Assembly: GCF_030645145.1 (NCBI RefSeq)
Contig: NZ_JAUSMI010000165.1
Location: forward strand, 1-34,370
Source: Microcella sp.
GTDB taxonomy: Bacteria; Actinomycetota; Actinomycetes; Actinomycetales; Microbacteriaceae
DNA length: 34,370 nucleotides
Direction of reading: 5' to 3'
Numbering within the stretch: the first letter of the stretch is position 1; the number at the start of each line of letters is the position of its first letter. A program made the translations under genes and the position numbers. The notes under the pieces were generated by a model. The model worked only from the letters and a program-made list of their open reading frames with translations, searched no databases and was not told the origin of the DNA. Positions 25,223 through 34,140 of the stretch are shown here, piece by piece.

Positions 25223-27007
25223 GTGAGCACCCCCGACCGCAGCGCCCCCCACGTGGGCACCTTCGCGGCCGAGCATCTCTCGCCGTCCTTCCCCGAGCGG
25301 GCCGCGCGCGGCACCGCGAGCCGCCTCCGCGCCTGGCAGGCCGAGGCCCTCGACCGATACTTCGCGACCGAGCCGCGCGACTTCCTCGCGGCTGCGACCC
25401 CGGGGGCCGGCAAGACCACGTTCGCGCTCCGCCTCGCGACCGAGCTCCTCGCGCGCCGCACCGTCGATCGCGTGATCGTCGTCGCCCCGACCGAGCACCT
25501 CAAGCGGCAGTGGGCCGACGCGGCGCACCGCGTGGGCATCCGCCTCGACCCCGCCTTCCGGAACAGCCAACGGATCATCCCGCGCTCGTTCCACGGCATC
25601 GCCGTCACCTACGCGCAGGTCGCCGCGAAGCCCTACCTGCACCGCACCCTCACCGAGACCGCCTCGACCCTCGTCATCCTCGACGAGGTGCACCACGGCG
25701 GCGACGCGCTGAGCTGGGGCGACGCCATCCGCGAGGCCTACGAGGGAGCGACCCGGCGCCTGTCGCTCACGGGAACGCCGTTCCGCTCCGACACGGCGCC
25801 GATCCCGTTCGTGTCGTACGTGCCCGACGAGCAGGGCATCCGCGTCTCGCAGACCGACTACGCGTACGGCTACGGGCGCGCCCTCTCCGACGGCGTCGTG
25901 CGCCCCGTGCTCTTCATGGCCTACGCCGGGAAGGTGCGCTGGCGCACGACGACCGGTGACGAGATGGAGGCCCACCTCGGGCAGGGCGACACGCAGGACG
26001 TCACCTCCCAGGCGTGGCGGACCGCCCTCGACCCCGAAGGGCAGTGGATGCCCGGGGTGCTGTCGGCGGCCGACCGCCGGCTCACGGAGGTGCGCCACGC
26101 CGTTCCCGACGCCGGGGGTCTCGTCATCGCGACCGACCAGACGGCCGCGCGCGCCTACGCGGCGCTCCTGCACCGGCTGACGGGGGAGGCGCCGACGGTC
26201 GTGCTCTCCGACGACAAGGGCGCGAGCGAGCGGATCCAGCAGTACGCCGACGGCGACGGGCGCTGGCTCGTCGCGGTGCGCATGGTCTCGGAGGGCGTCG
26301 ACGTGCCGCGCCTCGCGGTCGGCGTCTACGCGACTAGCTCGTCGACCCCGCTGTTCTTCGCTCAGGCGATCGGACGCTTCGTCCGCGCGCGCCGTCGCGG
26401 CGAGACGGCGTCGATCTTCATCCCGAGCGTCCCGCCGATCATGGGGCTCGCGAACGAGCTCGAGCGCGAGCGCGACCACGCCCTCGATCGCGAGGGGACG
26501 GGCGACGAGCTGCTCGCCGACGACCTGCTGCGCGAGGCCGAGACGGGCGAGAGCGCCAGCGACTCCCTTACCGAGACCTACGCCTTCGCGGCGCTCGAGT
26601 CGCAGGCGCAGTTCGACAAGGTGCTCTACGAGGGCGTCGAGTTCGGCCAGCAGGCCGAGGTGGGCAGCCTCGAGGAGCTCGACTTCCTCGGCATTCCGGG
26701 CATCCTCGAGCCCGATCAGGTGCACGAGCTGCTGCGCTCGCGCTATCAGCGGCAGATGCGCCGCGTCGCCGAGCGCCCGCCGTCCGAGCGCCAGCCCGCC
26801 CCGCTCTACCGCACGCTCAAGGAGCAGCGGACCCTGCTCAACAGCCTCGTCGGGCTGCGCGCGAAGCTCACCGGCCAGCCGCACGGGCACGTGCACGCCG
26901 AGCTGCGCCGCGTGTGCGGCGGGCCCGCCGTGGGCCAGGCGAGCGTCGCGCAGCTGCAGTCGCGCATCGACCTCCTCCGCCGGCAGATGGCGGCAGGCGG
27001 GTCGTAG
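25223..27007 (+). CDS. DEAD/DEAH-box superfamily II helicase
   Basis: A 594-residue SF2 ATPase. Motif I is ATPGAGKTT (58-66), motif Ia VVAPTEHLKRQWA, motif II DEVHHGG (154-160), motif III SLTGTPFRSD (181-190), motif V VSEGVDVPRLAVGVYAT and motif VI QAIGRFVRARRRGE. The organisation resembles the RecG/XPB-like or type III restriction-type DEAD helicases rather than RNA helicases. No nuclease or methyltransferase domain is attached. The C-terminal 130 residues include a predicted helical region (TLLNSLVGLRAKL). It follows dinB after 11 bp, so a DNA-repair role is plausible but not shown. I chose GTG 25223; the upstream frame overlaps dinB. Confidence 0.92.
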   Translation: MSTPDRSAPHVGTFAAEHLSPSFPERAARGTASRLRAWQAEALDRYFATEPRDFLAAATPGAGKTTFALRLATELLARRTVDRVIVVAPTEHLKRQWADAAHRVGIRLDPAFRNSQRIIPRSFHGIAVTYAQVAAKPYLHRTLTETASTLVILDEVHHGGDALSWGDAIREAYEGATRRLSLTGTPFRSDTAPIPFVSYVPDEQGIRVSQTDYAYGYGRALSDGVVRPVLFMAYAGKVRWRTTTGDEMEAHLGQGDTQDVTSQAWRTALDPEGQWMPGVLSAADRRLTEVRHAVPDAGGLVIATDQTAARAYAALLHRLTGEAPTVVLSDDKGASERIQQYADGDGRWLVAVRMVSEGVDVPRLAVGVYATSSSTPLFFAQAIGRFVRARRRGETASIFIPSVPPIMGLANELERERDHALDREGTGDELLADDLLREAETGESASDSLTETYAFAALESQAQFDKVLYEGVEFGQQAEVGSLEELDFLGIPGILEPDQVHELLRSRYQRQMRRVAERPPSERQPAPLYRTLKEQRTLLNSLVGLRAKLTGQPHGHVHAELRRVCGGPAVGQASVAQLQSRIDLLRRQMAAGGS

Positions 27008-27026
27008 CGGCCTCGACCCGAGGGGG

Positions 27027-27038
27027 CAGGATGGTCGC
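27027..27038 (+). promoter_or_regulatory. Candidate leaderless -10 box of the PLP-enzyme gene
   Basis: CAGGAT (27027-27032), 6 nt, then ATG 27039; the same hexamer and spacing as at dinB. The polypurine stretch GAGGGGG just before it could alternatively act as ribosome binding site. Confidence 0.35.
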
Positions 27039-28112
27039 ATGCGCGACACCCCCTACCTCGTCGTCGACGTCGACCTGCTCGAGGCGAACCTCGCCGCGAT
27101 GGCCGCGCACGCCCGCGCGCTCGGCGTCGACCTGCGCCCGCACGCGAAGACGCACAAGTCGGTCGATATCGCGCGCCGCCAGCTCGCGCACGGCGCCGTC
27201 GGGCTCACGGTCGCGACCGTCGCCGAGGCCGAGATCTTCGCGGCCGCGGGGTTCGATGACCTCTTCCTCGCCTACCCGATCTGGGCCGAGGGCCCGCGCG
27301 CCGACCGGCTCCGCGCGCTCGCGGGCGTCGCGCGCGTGCGCGTCGGCGCCGACTCCGTCGAGGGCGTCCGGATGCTCGCCGCCGCCGTGCGCGCCCGTCG
27401 CCCCGGTGCCGCCCCGCTCGCCATCGCGGTCGAGGTCGACAGCGGCCACCACCGCTCGGGCTGCGCGCCCGAGCGCGCCGCGGAGGTCGCCGCCGCGGCG
27501 CTCGATGCCGGGCTCGCGGTCGACGGGGTGTTCACGTTCCCCGGGCACTCGTACGGTGTCGGCGCGGGGAGCGATGCGGCGCGCGACGAGGCCGCCGCCC
27601 TCGGGACCGCGCGCGACGCGCTCACGGCCGCGGGCATCCCCTGCCCCGTCGTGAGCGGCGGCTCGACGCCGAGCGCCCGCGCGGCCGACCGGGACGTGCT
27701 GACGGAGCTGCGCCCCGGGGTCTACGCGCTCGGTGATGCGCAACAGTGGGAGCTCGGCTCGAGCGGGGCGGCATCGATCGCGCTGTGGGCGTGCGCGACG
27801 GTGGTGAGTCGGCGCGAGGGCGTCGTCGTCGTGGATGCGGGGAGCAAGATCCTGGGGGCCGATCGCCCGGCCTGGACGACGGGCTTCGGTCGTGCGCTCG
27901 ACGAGCCGGACGCCCGGATCGCCGCGCTCTCGGAGCACCACGCGACGCTCGCCCTGCCGGCCGGGGTGCCGGCCCCCGCGCTCGGGACGCGGTTGCGGAT
28001 CGCCCCGAACCACGTGTGCTCGGCGGTCAACCTCGCCGACGCGCTCGTCGTCGAGAGCGCAGGGGTCGAGACCGGGGTCTGGGCCGTCTCGGCGCGCGGC
28101 GCGAACACCTAG
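27039..28112 (+). CDS. PLP fold-III enzyme (D-serine dehydratase / D-threonine aldolase family)
   Basis: A 357-residue protein with an alanine-racemase-like N-terminal barrel and a DSD1-like C-terminal domain. The PLP lysine is K37 in LRPHAKTHKS. EVDSGHHRSG and VSGGSTPS are cofactor-binding segments. The metal-site pair is in APNHVCSAVNL, which in this family binds zinc (His and Cys). Members act on D-serine, D-threonine or other beta-hydroxy D-amino acids; the exact substrate cannot be told. It lies 31 bp downstream of the helicase, with no evident functional link. It converges with the DUF1206 operon, ending 10 bp from it. Confidence 0.92.
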   Translation: MRDTPYLVVDVDLLEANLAAMAAHARALGVDLRPHAKTHKSVDIARRQLAHGAVGLTVATVAEAEIFAAAGFDDLFLAYPIWAEGPRADRLRALAGVARVRVGADSVEGVRMLAAAVRARRPGAAPLAIAVEVDSGHHRSGCAPERAAEVAAAALDAGLAVDGVFTFPGHSYGVGAGSDAARDEAAALGTARDALTAAGIPCPVVSGGSTPSARAADRDVLTELRPGVYALGDAQQWELGSSGAASIALWACATVVSRREGVVVVDAGSKILGADRPAWTTGFGRALDEPDARIAALSEHHATLALPAGVPAPALGTRLRIAPNHVCSAVNLADALVVESAGVETGVWAVSARGANT

Positions 28113-28122
28113 AGCCGCGGGG

Positions 28123-28929
28123 TCAGATCTTCGCGAGCCGGGCTCGAGCGAACCCGTAGATGCCGTAGATGATGAGCCCGACGCCGATCGAGGCGAGCCA
28201 GAACTCGCCGAGGAAGCCGCGGCGGAGAGCGCCGAGCGCACCGGCGAGACCGGTCACGTCGTTCGGGTCGACCTGGATCGCCTCGACGACGATGAGCCCG
28301 GCGAGCAGCAGGAACGCGATGCCTCGCGCGACGTAGCCGACGGCGCCGAGAGCCCGGACGGCGCGGCCCCTCCGCTCGGTCATCGGCCGGAGCTCCCACG
28401 AGAACCGTCGGCGGATGCCCTTGACGATGAAGTACACGCCGCCGACCGCGATGCCGACGCCGACGAGCACGAGGACCACCGCTCCGGCGGCCGAGTCGAG
28501 GAGGAAGCGGCTGAGGGCGCGCGAGTTGCGGCCCGACTGGAGGTCGCCGCCGAAGAGGAGGATGCCGGGCGGCACCGCGAGCGCGAGGTAGACGAGTCCC
28601 TGGGCGGCGCTCGCGACCCCCGAGGTCCAGCGGTGCATGGGCCCGCCGTTGAGGATGGCGTCGGCGAGCATCCAGACGCCGAGGCCGACGAGGCTCACGA
28701 TCACGGCGACGAGGAGGACGGGACCGAGCGGGGCGGCCGCGATCACCTCGAAGGCGCCGACCTCGTCGGGCCGGGCGCGCCGATCGCCGAACGCGACGGC
28801 GATCGCGAGGGCCCCGATGATGACGTGCAGCAGGCCGGTGACGACCCAGCCGGAGCGGGCGATGAGGGTGAAGATCCGACTCTCGTGCACCTCGTGCACG
28901 GTCTCGGAACCGTTCACAGGCGCGCCCAT
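28123..28929 (-). CDS. DUF1206 membrane protein 3 of 3
   Basis: A 268-residue inner-membrane protein with three DUF1206 repeats of two helices each (around residues 25-95, 105-175 and 190-260). It ends FARARLAKI, like its two upstream paralogues. The function of DUF1206 is unknown. It has GGDLQSGRN where the other two have a GRS..ED motif, so it is the most divergent copy. ATG 28929 overlaps the upstream gene by 16 bp; a GTG at 28917 would give a GTGA overlap identical to the preceding junction and may be the true start. Confidence 0.88.
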   Translation of the reverse strand: MGAPVNGSETVHEVHESRIFTLIARSGWVVTGLLHVIIGALAIAVAFGDRRARPDEVGAFEVIAAAPLGPVLLVAVIVSLVGLGVWMLADAILNGGPMHRWTSGVASAAQGLVYLALAVPPGILLFGGDLQSGRNSRALSRFLLDSAAGAVVLVLVGVGIAVGGVYFIVKGIRRRFSWELRPMTERRGRAVRALGAVGYVARGIAFLLLAGLIVVEAIQVDPNDVTGLAGALGALRRGFLGEFWLASIGVGLIIYGIYGFARARLAKI

Positions 28930-29711
28930 CGTGCGCGCGCCGCGCAGTACACGCCGTAGGCGACGAGGCCCAGGCCGACGATGCTCAGGAGCACGACGCC
29001 GAACGGGAGGTCGGTGAGCGCGCGCAGGGCGCCGTCGAGGCCGGTGACCTCGCTCGAGTCGGTCGTGATCGCGGCGATGACCGCGAGAATGCCCAGCGAG
29101 ACGAGGGCGACGCCCTTGGAGACGTACCCGACGATGCCGAGAGCGACGACCGTCCGCCCGGTCTTGCCGTCGGGCACCCGCAGGTCGCGGCGGAAGCGCC
29201 GGCGCAGCCCCTTGACGATGAAGAACACCCCGACGCCGAGGATGACGAGACCGAGCAGCGCGAGGATGAAGACCCCGCCCGGAGTCGCGATGAGGAACGC
29301 GCTCATCTCGCGCACGTCCTCCGTGGAGTCGGAGCGGCCGCCGAGAGCGATCGTGATCCCCGAGCCGGCGATCGCCGCGTAGACGACGCCCTTGAGGGCC
29401 GTGATGAGCCCGTCGGCGATCTCGCCGGAGGGGAGCAGGAGCAGGAGGCCCTCGATGAGCAGCCAGAGGGAGAGCGCGACGAGGCCCGCCACGAGAGCCC
29501 AGATGAGGATGATCCCCCCGGGGGTCGCCGCGATCGCGCTCAGCGCGCCCGAGGGGTCGGCGTCCGTGCCTCCCGTCCCGGCGCCCGTGGCGACCCCGAG
29601 CGCGAGGAACCCCATGAGGACGTGGAGGACGCCGTTCGTCGCGAAGCCCGCGCGCGCGGCCAGCTGGAAGGGCCGGCTGCTCCGCGCCTCGCGGACGGCG
29701 CGGATCCTCAC
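28914..29711 (-). CDS. DUF1206 membrane protein 2 of 3
   Basis: A 265-residue protein with three two-helix DUF1206 repeats. Repeat 1 opens AARAGFATNGVLHVLMGFLAL, repeat 2 LKGVVYAAIAGSGI and repeat 3 VSKGVALVSLGILAV. GGRSDSTEDVREM between the helices of repeat 2 matches GRSNPQEDTSTL in copy 1. Basic stretches (KGLRRRFRRD and AARARWARL) end repeats 2 and 3, consistent with a cytoplasmic side. It starts with GTG overlapping the previous stop as GTGA. Function unknown. Confidence 0.9.
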   Translation of the reverse strand: MRIRAVREARSSRPFQLAARAGFATNGVLHVLMGFLALGVATGAGTGGTDADPSGALSAIAATPGGIILIWALVAGLVALSLWLLIEGLLLLLPSGEIADGLITALKGVVYAAIAGSGITIALGGRSDSTEDVREMSAFLIATPGGVFILALLGLVILGVGVFFIVKGLRRRFRRDLRVPDGKTGRTVVALGIVGYVSKGVALVSLGILAVIAAITTDSSEVTGLDGALRALTDLPFGVVLLSIVGLGLVAYGVYCAARARWARL

Positions 29712-30520
29712 AGCGTGGCCAGCCGGGCGCGCGCGGCGGTGTAGAAGCCGTGCGCGATGAGGCCGAGCCCGACGAGCGCGAGCAGGAGGGGGCCGGCAGG
29801 GGAGAGCGCGAGGGCGGCGAGCTGACCGCCGAGCCCGGCGGGGCCGGCCGGCAGGAAGGCGGCCACGAGCGTGAGCACGCCGAGGATCCCGAGGGCGATC
29901 GCCTTGCCGAAGTACGCGACGCGCCCCGCGATGAGGGTCGGTCGACGACCGGAGGACTTCGCGGGGAGGCGGATGTCGTGGAGGAAGTCGCGGCGCCAGC
30001 CCTTGATCGCGAAGTACGTCGCGACCGCGAGGATGAGGAGGGCGAAGATCGCGAGGACGACGGGGCCGACCGGGAGCTGCATGATCGAGCCCGTGAGCGT
30101 GCTCGTGTCCTCCTGGGGATTGCTGCGCCCGGCGGCGGCGATGCTCCCGCTGCTGAGGCCGAGCAGGACGTACGCGACTCCGCGGCCGATCTTCACCGCG
30201 CGATCACGGACGGAGAGACCGCCGTGGCGCTCGAGGATCACGGTGGTGAGCATCCAGACGCCCAGGATGACGTAGCCGATCGCGATCACCCAGAAGAGCA
30301 CGGCCCCGCCGGGGTTCGCCGCGACGGCGCGCAGCGCGCCGACGCGCTCGGCATCGGGGGTGACGAGCACCGTGAGCGGGATGGACAGGGCGATCACACC
30401 GAGGAGGACGTGGAGGACGCCGTTGACGGCGAGTCCGGTGCGGGTGACGACGCGGTACGTCCGGGTGGGGATGGCGACGCCGTGCGGGCGCACGTCATCG
30501 CCCTCGGTGCGAGAGGTCAT
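29708..30520 (-). CDS. DUF1206 membrane protein 1 of 3
   Basis: First gene of the triple DUF1206 operon, 270 residues, six predicted helices in three repeats. The N-terminal 25 residues are hydrophilic, then RTGLAVNGVLHVLLGVIALS starts repeat 1. GRSNPQEDTSTLTG lies in the loop of repeat 2 and KGWRRDFLHDI closes it. ATG 30520 is preceded by TAGCCT with 6 nt spacing, so the operon mRNA is probably leaderless. The three genes overlap and must be co-expressed; interaction of the products is a reasonable guess only. Confidence 0.9.
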   Translation of the reverse strand: MTSRTEGDDVRPHGVAIPTRTYRVVTRTGLAVNGVLHVLLGVIALSIPLTVLVTPDAERVGALRAVAANPGGAVLFWVIAIGYVILGVWMLTTVILERHGGLSVRDRAVKIGRGVAYVLLGLSSGSIAAAGRSNPQEDTSTLTGSIMQLPVGPVVLAIFALLILAVATYFAIKGWRRDFLHDIRLPAKSSGRRPTLIAGRVAYFGKAIALGILGVLTLVAAFLPAGPAGLGGQLAALALSPAGPLLLALVGLGLIAHGFYTAARARLATL

Positions 30521-30532
30521 GCGCCCAGGCTA
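30521..30532 (-). promoter_or_regulatory. Leaderless -10 box of the DUF1206 operon
   Basis: Minus strand TAGCCT (30532-30527), spacer GGGCGC, then ATG 30520. The remaining sequence to the dnaE2 stop (30533-30603) shows no clear terminator. Confidence 0.5.
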
Positions 30533-30603
30533 GAGGGCGAACGGGATTCGCGTCGCGGGGTTGCCCCGGATCGGTGGCACGCGCTACGTCGCCGCGCCCG
30601 TGC

Positions 30604-33600
30604 TCAGCGGAAGTCGCGGCTCGCGACGGTGGCCCTCAGGGGGAGCGTCTCGACGCGGTCGGCGACGATCGCGATGACGCCCTCGCGGGAGCGCTCGAGC
30701 GTGCCCCGGATGATGAGGGCGCGGCTCTCGCGCACGACCCGGCGGTAGCGGCCCCACAGCCCGACCGAGCAGATGACGTTGACGAGCCCCGTCTCGTCCT
30801 CGATGTTGAGGAAGGTGATGCCGCTCGCCGTCGCGGGCCGCTGCCGGTGGGTGACGACCCCGGCGATCTCGACGCGGCGGCCCGGCTCGGCGGAGCGGAG
30901 GTCGAGCGCGGTCAGCACGCCGCGGCGCGCGAGGGCGGGCCGCGCGTACCGCACGGGGTGGTCGCCCGGCGCGATGCCCGTCGAGACGAGGTTCGCGACC
31001 ATCGTCTCGGCGTCGTCGAGGTCGCTGAACAGCGGCGGCTGCACGGCGACGACCGTGCCGGGCAGGTACTCGGGCCGGGCCTGCGCGGCCGCCCCCGCCG
31101 CCCACAGCGCGGCGCGGCGCGACAGGCCCAGGACGTCGAAGGCCCCGGCCGTGGCGAGCGCCTCGAGCTGCGCCGCCGTGAGGCCCGTGCGGTAGGCGAG
31201 CTCGGTGAGGTCGCGGTACGGGCCGCCGCGCTCGCGCTCGGCGACGATGCGCTCGGCGGTCGGGCGGCCGATGCCCGACACCGCGGCGAGCCCCTGCCGC
31301 ACGGCGAGCTCGGCGTCGCGGCGGTGCCGGGCGCAGTCGGCGAGGTCGCCGTCGGTGGAGTCGGGGCGGAACTCGGGCACGGGGGGCTGGATGCGGCAGG
31401 CGCAGTCGGCGAGACCCGTCGGGGTCGCGCGGCGGGCATCCGCCCCGATCGCGGCGACGGCGTCGTCGACCACGAGGTCGACGCGCTCGAGCCCGGCCTC
31501 GACGCCCGAGCGCAGGATGCAGGGCGTGCGCACCTCGACGCCGTGCCGCTCCGCGTCGGCGGCGAGCGAGGCGGGGGAGTAGAAGCCCATCGGCTGCGCG
31601 CGCAGCAGGGCGGCGAGGAAGACGCCGGGGTAGTGCAGCTTGAGCCACGAGCTCGCGTAGACGAGCAGGCCGAAGCTGATGGAGTGGCTCTCGGCGAAGC
31701 CGAAGTTCGCGAAGGCCTGGATGCGGCCGTAGATCTCGTCGGCGAGCCGCCCCGTGATGCCGTTGCCCGCCATGCCCGCGTAAAGGGTCTCGCGCAGCGA
31801 CTCGATGCGCTCGAGGCCGCGCTTGCTGCCCATCGCGCGACGCAGCAGGTCGGCGTCGTCGCCCGAGCAGCCGCCGACCGCCATCGCGATCTGCATGAGC
31901 TGCTCCTGGAAGACGGGCACGCCGAGGGTGCGCTCGAGCGGCTCGACGAGCTTCGGGTGGTCGTAGGTGATCGGCTCCTCGCCGAGCTTGCGACGCACGA
32001 AGGGGTGCACGGCGCCGCCCTGAATGGGCCCGGGGCGCACGAGCGCGATCTGCACGACGAGGTCGTAGAAGCGGCGCGGCTGCAGGCGCGGCAGGAGGCT
32101 CATCTGGGCGCGGCTCTCGACCTGGAAGACGCCGACCGAGTCGGCGCGGCACAGCATGTCGTAGGTTGCCTGCTCCTCCTTCGGCAGGGTCGCGAGCTCC
32201 CACCGCTCGCCGAGGTGCTCGTCGACGAGGTCGAAGGCGTACTGCAGCGCGGCGAGCATGCCGAGGCCGAGGAGGTCGAACTTGACGAGGCCCATCCAGG
32301 CGCAGTCGTCCTTGTCCCACTGCAGCACCGTGCGCCCCTCCATGCGCGCGTGCTCGATCGGCACGATCTCGCCGACGGGCCGGTCGGTGAGCACCATGCC
32401 GCCGGAGTGGATGCCGAGGTGCCGCGGGTAGGTGAGCACCTGCTGGGCGAGCGCGACGACGGGCTCGGGGATGTCGTGGTCATCGCTCGAGAGCACGGCG
32501 CCCCAGCGCTCGACCTGCTTGCTCCAGGCGTCCTGCTGCCCCACGGAGTGCCCGAGCGCGCGGGCCATGTCGCGCACGGCGTTCTTCGGCCGGTAGCTGA
32601 TGACGTTCGCGACCTGGGCAGCGTTGCGCCGGCCGTAGCGCTCGTAGACGTACTGGATGACCTCCTCGCGCCGGTCGGAGTCGAAGTCGACGTCGATGTC
32701 GGGCTCCTCGTCGCGCAGCGCCGAGAGGAACCGCTCGAACGGCAGCTTGTAGCCGATCGAATCGACCGCGGTGATGTCGAGCAGGTAGCAGACGGCCGAG
32801 TTCGCCGCCGAGCCGCGCCCCTGGCAGAGGATGCCGCGGCCGCGGGCGAACTGCACGATGTCGTGCACGATGAGGAAGTAGCCGGGGAACCCCTTCTGCT
32901 CGATGACGTCGAGCTCGCGGCCGATGCGCGCGCGGTCGGCGTCGCTCGCGTCGGGGTACTTGCGCGGCACGGCCGCCCAGACGAGCGCGCGCAACCAGCT
33001 CATGGGCGTGTGGCCGGGCGGCACCTCCTGCGCGGGCAGCTGCGGCTTCGCCTGCCGCAGCGGGAACCCGAGCGCGTCGGCGAGCTCGACGCTGCGCGCG
33101 ACCGCGCCGGGGTGGCGGGCGAAGCGCTCGGCCATCTCGGCACCGCTGCGCAGGTGGGCGGTGCCCGCCGCGGGCAGCCAGCCCTCCATGTCGTCGAGGC
33201 TGCGGCGCGCGCGCAGCGCGGCGAACGCGGTGGCGAGGGGATGCCGGGCGGGCGTCGCGTAGTGCACCCCGCCGGTCGCGACGACGGCGAGGCCGCGATC
33301 GCGGGCGAGGGCCGCGAGGGCGTCGTTGTGCACGGAGTCGAGCGGGCGCCCGTGGTCCATGAGCTCGACGACGACGCCCTCGCGGCCGAAGCGCGCGACG
33401 AGCCCGTCGAGCGCGGAGCCCGCCGCCTCGACCTGCGCGCGCGTCGGCGCGGCCCGCTCGCCGAGCGCCGCGCGCACGGCGCCCTTGCGGCAGCCGGTGA
33501 GCACGACCCACTCGCCGGCGGCCTGCTCGGCGAGGGCGTCGAGGTCGTACACGGGGCGGCCCTTCTCGCCTCCGGCGAGCTGGCCCTCGGTGATCGCGGC

Positions 33601-34080
33601 GGCGAGCCGGTGGTAGCCGGACTGCCCGCGCGCGAGCACGAGCAGGTGGGTGCCCTCGGGGTCGGCGACGCCCTGCTGCGGCCCCGTGAGGCCGAGGCTC
33701 AGCTCGGCGCCGAACACGGTGGTGAGGCCGTAGGGCTCGGCGGCCTCGGCCATGCGCACGACGCCGTAGAGCCCGTCGTGGTCGGTGAGCGCGAGGCCGT
33801 GCAGCCCGAGCCGCGCGGCCTCCTCCAGGAGCTCCTCCGGGCTCGAGGCGCCGTCGAGGAAGGAGAACGAGGAGTGGGCGTGGAGCTCGGCGTACGGGAC
33901 GACGGCCTCGGGGTCGGGGCGGTCGAGCTCGGCGGCCCGGTAGGGGGCGCGCTTGTGCGACCACGCGGGGGAGTCGCCGCCGTCGGCGCCGGGCGGGGGC
34001 GCGGTGCCCGGGCGCGTGCCGTCGCGCAGAGCGCGCTCGAACTCGCTCCACGGGATGGGCGGGTTGTGCCAGCCGGCCAT
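30604..34080 (-). CDS. dnaE2: Error-prone DNA polymerase III alpha subunit DnaE2
   Basis: A 1158-residue C-family polymerase of the DnaE2 type, which with ImuA' and ImuB forms the SOS mutasome. The PHP domain starts YAELHAHSSFSFLDGAS (H67, H69). Catalytic aspartates are in PDIDVDFDSD (around residue 460). VARFGREGV to QKGFPGYFLIV spans the PHP-to-palm region, and the C-terminal OB domain reads AGVVTHRQRPATASGITF. It ends ATVASRDFR; SRDF is a usual DnaE2 ending. I chose ATG 34080 because MAGWHNPPIPWSEFER is the conserved DnaE2 start; the frame extends to GTG 34122. The imuB stop is 60 bp upstream, so the two are very likely one transcript. No SOS box is in view. Confidence 0.96.
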   Translation of the reverse strand: MAGWHNPPIPWSEFERALRDGTRPGTAPPPGADGGDSPAWSHKRAPYRAAELDRPDPEAVVPYAELHAHSSFSFLDGASSPEELLEEAARLGLHGLALTDHDGLYGVVRMAEAAEPYGLTTVFGAELSLGLTGPQQGVADPEGTHLLVLARGQSGYHRLAAAITEGQLAGGEKGRPVYDLDALAEQAAGEWVVLTGCRKGAVRAALGERAAPTRAQVEAAGSALDGLVARFGREGVVVELMDHGRPLDSVHNDALAALARDRGLAVVATGGVHYATPARHPLATAFAALRARRSLDDMEGWLPAAGTAHLRSGAEMAERFARHPGAVARSVELADALGFPLRQAKPQLPAQEVPPGHTPMSWLRALVWAAVPRKYPDASDADRARIGRELDVIEQKGFPGYFLIVHDIVQFARGRGILCQGRGSAANSAVCYLLDITAVDSIGYKLPFERFLSALRDEEPDIDVDFDSDRREEVIQYVYERYGRRNAAQVANVISYRPKNAVRDMARALGHSVGQQDAWSKQVERWGAVLSSDDHDIPEPVVALAQQVLTYPRHLGIHSGGMVLTDRPVGEIVPIEHARMEGRTVLQWDKDDCAWMGLVKFDLLGLGMLAALQYAFDLVDEHLGERWELATLPKEEQATYDMLCRADSVGVFQVESRAQMSLLPRLQPRRFYDLVVQIALVRPGPIQGGAVHPFVRRKLGEEPITYDHPKLVEPLERTLGVPVFQEQLMQIAMAVGGCSGDDADLLRRAMGSKRGLERIESLRETLYAGMAGNGITGRLADEIYGRIQAFANFGFAESHSISFGLLVYASSWLKLHYPGVFLAALLRAQPMGFYSPASLAADAERHGVEVRTPCILRSGVEAGLERVDLVVDDAVAAIGADARRATPTGLADCACRIQPPVPEFRPDSTDGDLADCARHRRDAELAVRQGLAAVSGIGRPTAERIVAERERGGPYRDLTELAYRTGLTAAQLEALATAGAFDVLGLSRRAALWAAGAAAQARPEYLPGTVVAVQPPLFSDLDDAETMVANLVSTGIAPGDHPVRYARPALARRGVLTALDLRSAEPGRRVEIAGVVTHRQRPATASGITFLNIEDETGLVNVICSVGLWGRYRRVVRESRALIIRGTLERSREGVIAIVADRVETLPLRATVASRDFR

Positions 34081-34140
34081 CAGCGGCACCGCCTCGAGAG
34101 CTCGACCCGTCGCGTCGCGCACCGCCGCGTGCCCGCGCGC

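Noticed and set aside
25223-27007. Restriction or phage-defence helicase system
   Set aside because: No methyltransferase, nuclease or defence partner adjoins it; neighbours are dinB and a PLP enzyme.
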